Source: Tsuneonella suprasediminis
Lineage (GTDB): Bacteria; Pseudomonadota; Alphaproteobacteria; Sphingomonadales; Sphingomonadaceae
Length of the DNA: 64,000 nt
Reading direction: 5' to 3'
NCBI RefSeq assembly: GCF_003605755.1
Contig: NZ_RAHJ01000014.1
Span: forward strand, 248,001-312,000
The notes under the pieces are model-generated. The model saw nothing but the letters and a program-made list of their open reading frames with translations. It did not search any database and was not told where the DNA came from. Positions 54,513-61,289 of the stretch are shown piece after piece (the first letter of the stretch is position 1; every line of letters starts with the position of its first letter). The position numbers and the translations under genes are program-made.

Positions 54513-54528
54513 CATAAGATGTATTATG
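54513..54528. promoter_or_regulatory. GntR-type operator, site 3 (CoA operon / mutarotase)
   Basis: CATAAGATGTATTATG (its complement is CATAATACATCTTATG, a full consensus match). It lies 22 bases before the DUF4432 GTG and 89 before the mutarotase ATG, so it can control both divergent units. The symmetric outer arms are CATAA / TTATG. Confidence 0.78.
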
Positions 54529-54616
54529 TTTAGGGCAGGTTTCTCATGTCCGTCAATCGCTCTCGTCAAACGAATTCGATTGGCGCAATCAGAGATGAGA
54601 GAAACGGGAGAGTGGA

Positions 54617-54973
54617 ATGGCCATCGAACGACGTTGCTTCGCAGTCGATCTTCACAACGATGCCGAAATGATTGCGGCCTATCGTCGCTGGCACGAACCC
54701 GGCGGCCCGCCCGCAGCGGTGACCAAAGCGATCCGCGCCGACGGGGTCATCTCGCTACAGATATGGCAGATTGCCGACCGTATGTTTATGATTATGGAGC
54801 AGGATAGCGAACGCGCACCCGATCCCGAAATAAAAAAACAACGCGACGCTGCAAATCCCGAAGTCGCAGAGTGGGACCGGATGATGGCCGCATTTCAAAA
54901 GCCGCTATCATCTTTTCCCGATCAGACCTGGGTGGAGATGGAGCATATTTATGACCTGCGCGATCAGCCCTGA
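54617..54973 (+). CDS. L-rhamnose mutarotase family protein
   Basis: A 118-residue protein of the RhaM-type family (ferredoxin-like dimer). Visible features are RRCFAVDLHNDAEMIAAYRRWHEPG with the conserved W-H-E, ISLQIWQIADRMFMIMEQD, and ALSSFPDQTWVEMEHIYDL-type C-terminus (DQTWVEMEHIYDL). RhaM proteins interconvert alpha- and beta-L-rhamnopyranose; relatives act on other 6-deoxy sugars such as fucose. Its neighbourhood with a GH78 alpha-L-rhamnosidase makes rhamnose the first guess. It overlaps the convergent GntR gene by ten bases at the 3' ends, so no terminator separates them. Confidence 0.88.
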   Translation: MAIERRCFAVDLHNDAEMIAAYRRWHEPGGPPAAVTKAIRADGVISLQIWQIADRMFMIMEQDSERAPDPEIKKQRDAANPEVAEWDRMMAAFQKPLSSFPDQTWVEMEHIYDLRDQP

Positions 54974-55710
54974 GCTTTGCGAACCGAATCGGTCCGCCGC
55001 TTTGTCCACGAGCCAGAGATGTGCTCCCGCATAGCTGCCCCAGCAGCATCGGGATCACGCGCCATGATAGCGTCGAACACTTTGCGATGGGCCGCTTGTG
55101 TCAGTTTGACATGTTCGACACTGAGCTTGCCTGAATAGGCATGAGTGCGGAGTGCTTCGGACTGGATTCCATCGATGATGGCCTTGCTCAACCGGTCACC
55201 CGACATACACATAATGATGTCGTGAAAACGCAGGTCTTCGTGAACATAGGCGGAGGGAATAGTGACGAGCTCCTCCAATTTTTCGATCTGGACTGCGAGT
55301 TCCTCACGCTGTTCATTGGTCCCTTCACGCGCCGCATTGGCGGCCATTTCCGATTCAAGCAGGACGCGCACCTGGGAGAGATTATCCAGATAACGCAAGC
55401 CATCCTCACCCTTGAACAGAGCGGACAGAATAACCGGATCGAGCATGTTCCAGGCCTGATTTTCACGAACGATCGTGCCGCGCCCTTGCTGCGTCACGAC
55501 TAAGCCTTTCTCTATCAGGGCGGTTGTCGCTTCGCGCACAACCGTCCGGCTTACCTCGTACATCTCGCAAAGCATATTCTCTGGCGGCAAGGCTGTGCCG
55601 ACCGGATAGGTTCCGGCGACGATCAGGTTCACCAGATCCTCCACCACCGCGGTGGATAGCCGTGGCCGACGCCTTGCTCGCGGAGGAGTTCCGACAGTTT
55701 CCTTGGTCAT
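54964..55710 (-). CDS. GntR/FadR-family regulator with FCD domain
   Basis: A 248-residue regulator. The GntR winged helix (about 18-85) reads VVEDLVNLIVAGTYPVGTALPPE, CEMYEVSRTVVREATTALIEKGLVVTQQGRGTIV. The helical FCD effector domain (about 100-235) has the metal ligand pattern in DLRFHDIIMCMSG and AHRKVFDAIMARDPDAA. Start is ATG 55710; the 37-codon upward extension of the frame has no homology. It faces the enolase-family gene across a 146-bp region that contains one of five matching 16-bp sites, so it is probably autoregulated and the repressor of the whole 36.7-61.1 kb regulon. The inducer is probably a sugar acid, as is usual for FCD proteins. Confidence 0.92.
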   Translation of the reverse strand: MTKETVGTPPRARRRPRLSTAVVEDLVNLIVAGTYPVGTALPPENMLCEMYEVSRTVVREATTALIEKGLVVTQQGRGTIVRENQAWNMLDPVILSALFKGEDGLRYLDNLSQVRVLLESEMAANAAREGTNEQREELAVQIEKLEELVTIPSAYVHEDLRFHDIIMCMSGDRLSKAIIDGIQSEALRTHAYSGKLSVEHVKLTQAAHRKVFDAIMARDPDAAGAAMREHISGSWTKRRTDSVRKAQG

Positions 55711-55783
55711 ATTCTTGCCCCGATGGGAAGTGAATCGATTCCTTTCCGCTTGTCCTTCAACCAAAATCACGTCAAGGGCTTGC

Positions 55784-55812
55784 TTGTTGCAAAAGATAAT
55801 ACATACTATGTT
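55784..55812 (+). promoter_or_regulatory. Promoter with GntR-type operator, site 4 (gntR / sugar-acid dehydratase)
   Basis: The operator GATAATACATACTATG occupies 55795-55810 (13 of 16 consensus positions). A possible sigma-70 promoter reads TTGTTG (55784-55789), 17-base spacer, TATGTT (55807-55812) towards the dehydratase gene, so the operator overlaps the spacer and -10. Binding would block RNA polymerase. Confidence 0.6.
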
Positions 55813-55856
55813 TTCAAACAAAGGGGCTGTCAGGCCTGTTACGGGGTGCGAAAGGC

Positions 55857-57005
55857 ATGAAAGTTACCGGCTATCGTTCACTGGTCACCACTCACGATTG
55901 GGGGCGTCCGGTTGGCGATGTAAACGGAATCATTCAGGACGGGATTACGGAAGTTCCCGTTCTGCTGCTCGAAACGGACGGCGGACTGACAGGCGTTGGC
56001 CTTGGCCAGCATGCCGATGTCGCACGCGTTTTCCGCGCAGTGGAGGGCAAAGATCCACGGGCAGTAACTGCGATCTATGATGCGATGCTGTCGCAGGTCT
56101 TCAAGAGCGGTCACGCTGGCGCAACGTTCGGTGCCATTGCCGCAGTCGACATGGCTCTATGGGATCTCAAGGCCAAGATGGCGGACGAACCTCTCTGGCG
56201 AACTCTGGGGGCGTTAGACCGATTTATCACCGGTTATGCATCTGGTTTGTGCCACGGCCTTTCCGATGATGAGTTCGCCGCCCACTATCAAAGCTGGGGC
56301 GATCGCGGATTCTCATCGGCTAAGGTCAAGGGCGGCGCAAATCTGACGCGCGATATCGAGCGCCTTAAAACCGTTCGGGACATTATGTCGAAAAACAGCG
56401 CACGTCCGGGCCTTATGCTGGATGTAAACGAAGCCTGGAATGCCAAGCAGGCGATCCGCCATCTCCATGAAATCGAGATGCAGCTTGATCTCACGTGGAT
56501 CGAAGAACCGGTGCGGCGCTGGGACGCCGCCGGGCTTGCCAATGTTTCCAAGGCCTGCCGCGCAGCAGTAGCCTCAGGCGAAAATCTTACGGGGCTCGAC
56601 CAGTATGCCCCTCTGTTCGAAGCAGGCGCGCTCGATGTAGTTCAGACAGGCAGTGTCTGGGGCATCACTCACTTTCTGCGCGTGGCCCTTGCTGCTCATT
56701 CGCGCAATCTGCCCATTTCTCCTGTGGGCTACGATGCCAATCCCGTGGCCCATGCAGCGGCGGCGGTTCCCAACCTGATCGGCATCGAAGTGCAGGACTG
56801 GAAGTGGCCCGCCGGCCTGTCCGTCGATCAGTCTGTCGAGAGCGGCGGAATCAGACTCGGTGATCGTCCGGGTCTTGGTATCGAAGTGAACGAGGCCGAG
56901 TTGGAGCCTAAGGCGGGCGACGGATGGGCGGCGACCGAGGGGCCTCACTGCAGGCCGCCACAGGCAGGGCTCCAACTGGCACCCACAGGCCATATTCAGA
57001 AGTAA
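55857..57005 (+). CDS. Enolase-superfamily sugar-acid dehydratase (mandelate racemase subgroup)
   Basis: A 382-residue mandelate racemase / muconate lactonising enzyme family protein. The barrel shows the K-x-K motif (SAKVKGGANLTRD, about 155), metal ligands Asp in LMLDVNEAWN (about 185), Glu in TWIEEPVRRWD (about 211) and Glu in ASGENLTGLDQY (about 237), then DVVQTGSVWGITHFL. The His general base of the subgroup is not evident; the corresponding strand end reads ISPVGYDANP. It should abstract the alpha-proton of a sugar acid and eliminate water to a 2-keto-3-deoxy acid, but identity (fuconate, rhamnonate or another) is open. It starts at ATG 55857 and is followed by an MFS gene. Confidence 0.84.
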   Translation: MKVTGYRSLVTTHDWGRPVGDVNGIIQDGITEVPVLLLETDGGLTGVGLGQHADVARVFRAVEGKDPRAVTAIYDAMLSQVFKSGHAGATFGAIAAVDMALWDLKAKMADEPLWRTLGALDRFITGYASGLCHGLSDDEFAAHYQSWGDRGFSSAKVKGGANLTRDIERLKTVRDIMSKNSARPGLMLDVNEAWNAKQAIRHLHEIEMQLDLTWIEEPVRRWDAAGLANVSKACRAAVASGENLTGLDQYAPLFEAGALDVVQTGSVWGITHFLRVALAAHSRNLPISPVGYDANPVAHAAAAVPNLIGIEVQDWKWPAGLSVDQSVESGGIRLGDRPGLGIEVNEAELEPKAGDGWAATEGPHCRPPQAGLQLAPTGHIQK

Positions 57006-57040
57006 GCTGCACGCAAAATAAAATAAAACGGGAGAGACAA

Positions 57041-58300
57041 ATGGGAACCGCAAAGGCCCCGGCTGATAACTACCTGCTGGGCCCGCAGCGCATGAGGCTG
57101 CAGCTTTCTTTGATGGTGAACTTCTTCCTGCTGATGGCGCTCTACAGCGGTGTCCTTGGCGTGCTGTTGCCCAATCAGATCGCGGAACTGGATGAAGGGT
57201 CCAAGGCCAATAATCTGGCGTTACTGTTTGCAGTGACATCGATCTTCTCGACACTTGCCACCCCGATTGCCGGCGCACTGTCAGATCGCACGCGCAGCCG
57301 GTGGGGCAAACGTTCGCCGTGGATTGCCATCGGTTCGTTGTTCGGATCTCTCGCGCTTTTCGGCGTATCATGGATGACCAGTTTCTGGTCGCTGATGGTG
57401 CTCTGGGTGATGGCGGCCATCGCTTACAACTCAATGCAACCGGCAATGACGACACTGATAGCGGACCGCTTTGCACCCGAATCCCGTGGTTCGGTTTCCG
57501 GTCTGGTCGGGGCGGGCATGACTGGCGGATTGACAGCAGGCACAGTTGTTGCCGGTTATCTCGCCGGTGAACGCGTGCTGGCCTATGGGCTGTTCGCAGG
57601 CGCAGTTCTGGTGTCGTGCCTTGCGTTTGTGGCCATCAATCGCGAGCCAGCCAGTGACGCCATGCCCCGCCGCCCCATTGTGTGGGGAGAATTCTTCAGG
57701 GGCTTCTGGATTTCCCCCAAGAAGCATCCCGATTTTGCGTGGGCCTTTGCAAGCCGCTTCCTGATTTACATGGGATATCAGGCCGTGGCCGCCTATCTCC
57801 TGTACATCCTTCGCGATTACATCGGCCTTGCGGATGAGGCATCGAATATCGCCATCGCGAATCTCGCCATGGTTACGCTTGTCTGTCTCGTCACTTCGTC
57901 GCTTATCTCTGGCTGGCTGTCGGACAAGTTCCAGCGTCGCAAGCCATTCGTCATTCTCGGCAGCCTGATCATGGGGTGCGCGATGATCGCACCTCTCATC
58001 TCCCCCGATATGGGCGGCATGTGGACATATGCTGCGGTCATCGGCGTGGGCTACGGAATGTTCATGTCCATAGACATGGCGTTAATGACTCAGGTTCTGC
58101 CCGAAAGCGCCTTGGGCGACGAAGGCAAAGATCTGGGAATCCTGACCACCGCTGTGAATATTCCGCAAATTCTTAGCCCCATCATGGCCGCTATCTTGCT
58201 GAATTTATTTGCGAATGATTACAGTACGATTTTCTGGGCAGCGGTGATTTTCGTGTTCGCATCGGCGTTTTGCGTAATGCCGATCCGATCAGTCCGTTGA
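57041..58300 (+). CDS. MFS sugar symporter (GPH / sugar:cation type)
   Basis: A 419-residue transporter with 12 predicted helices. The loop 2-3 motif SDRTRSRWGKRSPWIAIG is characteristic of the sugar:cation and GPH-like symporters, and the second-half equivalent is SGWLSDKFQRRKPFVILG. A central loop reads WGEFFRGFWISPKKHPDFAW. It begins at ATG 57041 behind GGGAGAG, 36 bases after the dehydratase, so the two are co-transcribed. Probably imports the monosaccharide or uronide set free in the periplasm. Confidence 0.87.
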   Translation: MGTAKAPADNYLLGPQRMRLQLSLMVNFFLLMALYSGVLGVLLPNQIAELDEGSKANNLALLFAVTSIFSTLATPIAGALSDRTRSRWGKRSPWIAIGSLFGSLALFGVSWMTSFWSLMVLWVMAAIAYNSMQPAMTTLIADRFAPESRGSVSGLVGAGMTGGLTAGTVVAGYLAGERVLAYGLFAGAVLVSCLAFVAINREPASDAMPRRPIVWGEFFRGFWISPKKHPDFAWAFASRFLIYMGYQAVAAYLLYILRDYIGLADEASNIAIANLAMVTLVCLVTSSLISGWLSDKFQRRKPFVILGSLIMGCAMIAPLISPDMGGMWTYAAVIGVGYGMFMSIDMALMTQVLPESALGDEGKDLGILTTAVNIPQILSPIMAAILLNLFANDYSTIFWAAVIFVFASAFCVMPIRSVR

Positions 58301-58325
58301 AAAATCATTCATCATATGTATGATG
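58297..58325 (+). promoter_or_regulatory. Promoter with GntR-type operator, site 5 (pectin-locus TBDR)
   Basis: CATCATATGTATGATG (58310-58325) is a palindrome with seven-base arms and two-base centre. A possible promoter is TTGAAA (58297-58302), 16-base spacer, TATGAT (58319-58324), so the operator covers the -10. The TBDR ATG lies 70 bases downstream. Confidence 0.62.
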
Positions 58326-58330
58326 TCATT

Positions 58331-58344
58331 TGACACCTGTGTCA
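58331..58344. promoter_or_regulatory. Second palindrome in the TBDR leader
   Basis: TGACACCTGTGTCA is a perfect 14-bp inverted repeat (TGACAC / GTGTCA) six bases after the GntR-type operator and 51 before the TBDR ATG. It is unlike the other sites in this window and may bind a second regulator. Confidence 0.45.
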
Positions 58345-58395
58345 TTTCAACGCAGTAGGATCGAAACCAAAACAATTTTTCGGAGAGGGAGTTTC

Positions 58396-61143
58396 ATGGC
58401 GTTCAAGACCATTATCTATCGCTCGACCTTGTTGAGCGCCGCAAGCACGGCAGCAATGCTCGTGGCAAGCCCTGCCGCAGCGCAGGACGCGACAGCAGAA
58501 AGCCAGCTGTCACAAGATCAGAATGATGCCGCGTCGGACAACGCAATCATCGTGACCGGCATCCGGGCTTCACAGCAAGCCTCCATCGACATCAAGCGTA
58601 ACTCGGTTGCTGTTGTCGATTCGATCGTTGCTGAAGATCTGGGCAAGTTGCCCGACCAGAACGTCGCCGAATCGCTTCAGCGTATCCCCGGCGTCACCAT
58701 CGAGCGGAACCGCGGCGAGGGACGTTTCGTCACCGTTCGTGGATTTGGCCCCAAGTTCAACGCCGTCACGGTCAATGGCCGCACACTGGCGACCGACAAC
58801 AATGGCCGCGAATTTTCGTTCGACGTGCTGCCTTCCGAAATCATCTCGGGTGCGGACGTCTACAAGTCGCCGCAGGCCAATCTTAACGGCTCGTCCATTG
58901 GCGCAACGGTGGACGTGAAGACCCTTCATCCGCTGGATCAGAAGGAAGATTTTACGTTAGCGGCTAGCGCGAACGCGATGTGGTCGGAAATGCGGGATTC
59001 CATCAACCCCGAGTTTTCGGGCGTTGCCAGTTGGCAGAACGAACCCGGCACATTTGGCCTGGCGCTTTCCGGGGTCTATTCGAAGCAGAAAAACCGCAAC
59101 GATGAATTCACCATCGGGGCGGGCCACGTCCACCGGTCCAGCACAGATAGCTATTACAACGCGGGCGACGTCTCCGGCGGTCGAATTGGCCCTGATGTTG
59201 AGCCGTTCAGCAATGTGTCTATGCCCTCCAACTTGTCGCCTTTCTTCTTCGAACGCGATCTGGAGCGCTGGGCAGTAAACGCTTCAGCACAAATGCGGCC
59301 GAGCGAGACGATGACCGTTACCATCGATGCGCTGCACGCCGACGCGAAGTTCATCGAAGAGCAGATCGGCCTTGCCTACGATTTTTCCGGTGGAACGCTT
59401 GTCGATCAAGTGGTCGAAAATGGCGAGGCGGTCTATCAACGGTATGAAGGCGGCTTCGTCGATCAGATCATCCAGCACGACGATCGCAGTGTAACCACCG
59501 ATCAGTTTGGTGTGAACGTCGACTGGAAACCGACCGACACCTTCCAGATGCGGTTCGACGGATCATATTCCAAGGCCGAGCGTCGCGGTAAAGAAAGCAA
59601 CGACTTCACCACGATCCGCCGCAAAAACGTCGATCTTTATTTCGATCGTCGGTCAGGCAGCCCGATATATGACTATGGCTTCTCAAGCCCCAATTACGGG
59701 AATGCAGCCACCAATCCGCAGGGCATCACCGCTCACTATTACATCTGGGGCGGCGGCGCGGACATCGACGACGAGATTCTGGAATACAGGGTCGACGCCG
59801 AATGGAATCCGGGGAAAGGCCCGCTGACCTTCTCTGGCGGCATGTTCAAGAACAACCGCACCAAGACCATCACTGGAGCTGAAATGCCCTTCGGCCAGCA
59901 GTGCGCCTATTGCGGATCGGACAGGACCCTCCCCGAATCGCTCTTCTCGCCCACTGACCGAGACTTCTTCTCGGGCTATGACGGTGATATTCTTCGGGAC
60001 TGGGTCTATTACGATCCGCGTGCTCTGATCCTGCTGATCAACCAGTATGCTCAGGAAGATGGCCGCACGTTCGATCCAGCCGTATTCTCCCCTTCTGCCT
60101 CTTCCGAAGTCGACGAAGATGTATGGGGCGGCTACCTGATGGCCGACTGGGGAACCCAGCTTGGCGGCATGGATCTGACCGTCAATGCGGGCCTGCGTTA
60201 CGAAAACACCAAGTACACCTCGTCCGGCGCATCGCGCACTGTGTTGAGCGCCATGCCGAACGGTCAGGGCCAGAACATCATTGTCGTGTCCGACGTCATA
60301 CCGGTGAGCTTTCGTGGCGAGTATGAAGACTGGCTGCCGTCGCTCAACGTCAAGCTTGGCGTAACGCCCGACTTCATCGTGCGTCTGGCTGCATCGAAAG
60401 TCATGACACGCCCGACTTTGTCGGACCTGTCACCCCGCCAGTCGATTCAGACCAATCCGGGCAACGAAACGATCCGTCGCGGCAACCCCGATCTGCAGCC
60501 TTTCCGGGCCAAGCAGGTTGAACTGGGAGCGGAATGGTATTTCGCAAACAACTCGCTGCTGTCAGGGGCCGTATTCTACAAGAAAATCGATTCCTTCGTC
60601 ACACTCGTCACCACGCCACAAGTGGTTGACCAGGTCACCTTCCAGGTCACCGTGCCAGACAATGGCGAAGGCGCGACGGTCAAGGGATTCGAGATCGGCT
60701 ACCGCCAGTCGTTCGCCAACTGGCTGCCTGCACCCTTCGACGGGTTCGGTGTCCAGACCAGCTTCAACTATACGGACTCCGATGCTCAATACACGAACGC
60801 GGTGGCGAACGTGGACTTCGGCCTCGAAGGGCTTTCGGAATACTCGTACAGTCTGGTTGGTTATTACGAAAAGAACGGTCTGCAGGCACGCCTCGCCTAT
60901 ACATATCGCGACAACTTCCTGCAGGTTGCATCGGGTCGCAATGGCGAACCGGAATATTTCGATGCCTATGGCCAGTTGGATGCCAGTGTCTCGTACGACC
61001 TGACCGACAACTTCACTGTGTATGCCGACGTCATCAACCTGAACAACGCAAAAGAGTTCCTCTACTCGGTGTCGCCTGACCGGACGAAAGAATATCGCCA
61101 GACCGGCCGCCGTGTTTCCGCAGGTGTACGCGTACGCTTTTAA
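58396..61143 (+). CDS. TonB-dependent receptor (Caulobacter/Xanthomonas type)
   Basis: A 915-residue outer-membrane receptor with a signal peptide (STAAMLVASPAAAQD). The TonB-box region is SDNAIIVTGIRASQQASIDIKRNS, the plug reads VVDSIVAEDLGKLPDQNVAESLQRIPGVTIERNRGEG and FVTVRGFGPKFNAVTVNGR, and the barrel ends RRVSAGVRVRF. This is the TonB-Xanth-Caul subfamily, which serves oligosaccharide uptake in the absence of SusD. Start is ATG 58396 behind GGAGAGGGAG. It is controlled by its own GntR-type operator and ends at a strong terminator. Likely cargo is pectic (rhamnogalacturonan) oligosaccharides released outside. Confidence 0.93.
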   Translation: MAFKTIIYRSTLLSAASTAAMLVASPAAAQDATAESQLSQDQNDAASDNAIIVTGIRASQQASIDIKRNSVAVVDSIVAEDLGKLPDQNVAESLQRIPGVTIERNRGEGRFVTVRGFGPKFNAVTVNGRTLATDNNGREFSFDVLPSEIISGADVYKSPQANLNGSSIGATVDVKTLHPLDQKEDFTLAASANAMWSEMRDSINPEFSGVASWQNEPGTFGLALSGVYSKQKNRNDEFTIGAGHVHRSSTDSYYNAGDVSGGRIGPDVEPFSNVSMPSNLSPFFFERDLERWAVNASAQMRPSETMTVTIDALHADAKFIEEQIGLAYDFSGGTLVDQVVENGEAVYQRYEGGFVDQIIQHDDRSVTTDQFGVNVDWKPTDTFQMRFDGSYSKAERRGKESNDFTTIRRKNVDLYFDRRSGSPIYDYGFSSPNYGNAATNPQGITAHYYIWGGGADIDDEILEYRVDAEWNPGKGPLTFSGGMFKNNRTKTITGAEMPFGQQCAYCGSDRTLPESLFSPTDRDFFSGYDGDILRDWVYYDPRALILLINQYAQEDGRTFDPAVFSPSASSEVDEDVWGGYLMADWGTQLGGMDLTVNAGLRYENTKYTSSGASRTVLSAMPNGQGQNIIVVSDVIPVSFRGEYEDWLPSLNVKLGVTPDFIVRLAASKVMTRPTLSDLSPRQSIQTNPGNETIRRGNPDLQPFRAKQVELGAEWYFANNSLLSGAVFYKKIDSFVTLVTTPQVVDQVTFQVTVPDNGEGATVKGFEIGYRQSFANWLPAPFDGFGVQTSFNYTDSDAQYTNAVANVDFGLEGLSEYSYSLVGYYEKNGLQARLAYTYRDNFLQVASGRNGEPEYFDAYGQLDASVSYDLTDNFTVYADVINLNNAKEFLYSVSPDRTKEYRQTGRRVSAGVRVRF

Positions 61144-61173
61144 TCATCAGTCCCCTCCAGGACGAAAAACTGC

Positions 61174-61207
61174 GCCCCGGCTTGCCATCGCAAGCCGGGG
61201 CATTCTT
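61174..61207 (+). terminator. Rho-independent terminator after TBDR
   Basis: GCCCCGGCTTGC (61174-61185) and GCAAGCCGGGGC (61190-61201) form a perfect 12-bp stem with loop CATC, followed by ATTCTTT. It lies 30 bases after the TBDR stop. Confidence 0.85.
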
Positions 61208-61289
61208 TATGTGAGGGCTTGGCGTAGCGGGCAGCAAGCAGACGCAGCGGTGCCGCAGGCGGTGTAATTCCCTCGCCTGCGGGCTCCAG

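Noticed and set aside
54492-54569. Upstream extension of the DUF4432 gene to 54569 or ATG 54515
   Set aside because: These starts fall in or before the GntR operator. GTG 54491 has GGGAGAGG upstream and begins with the family's N-terminal sequence.
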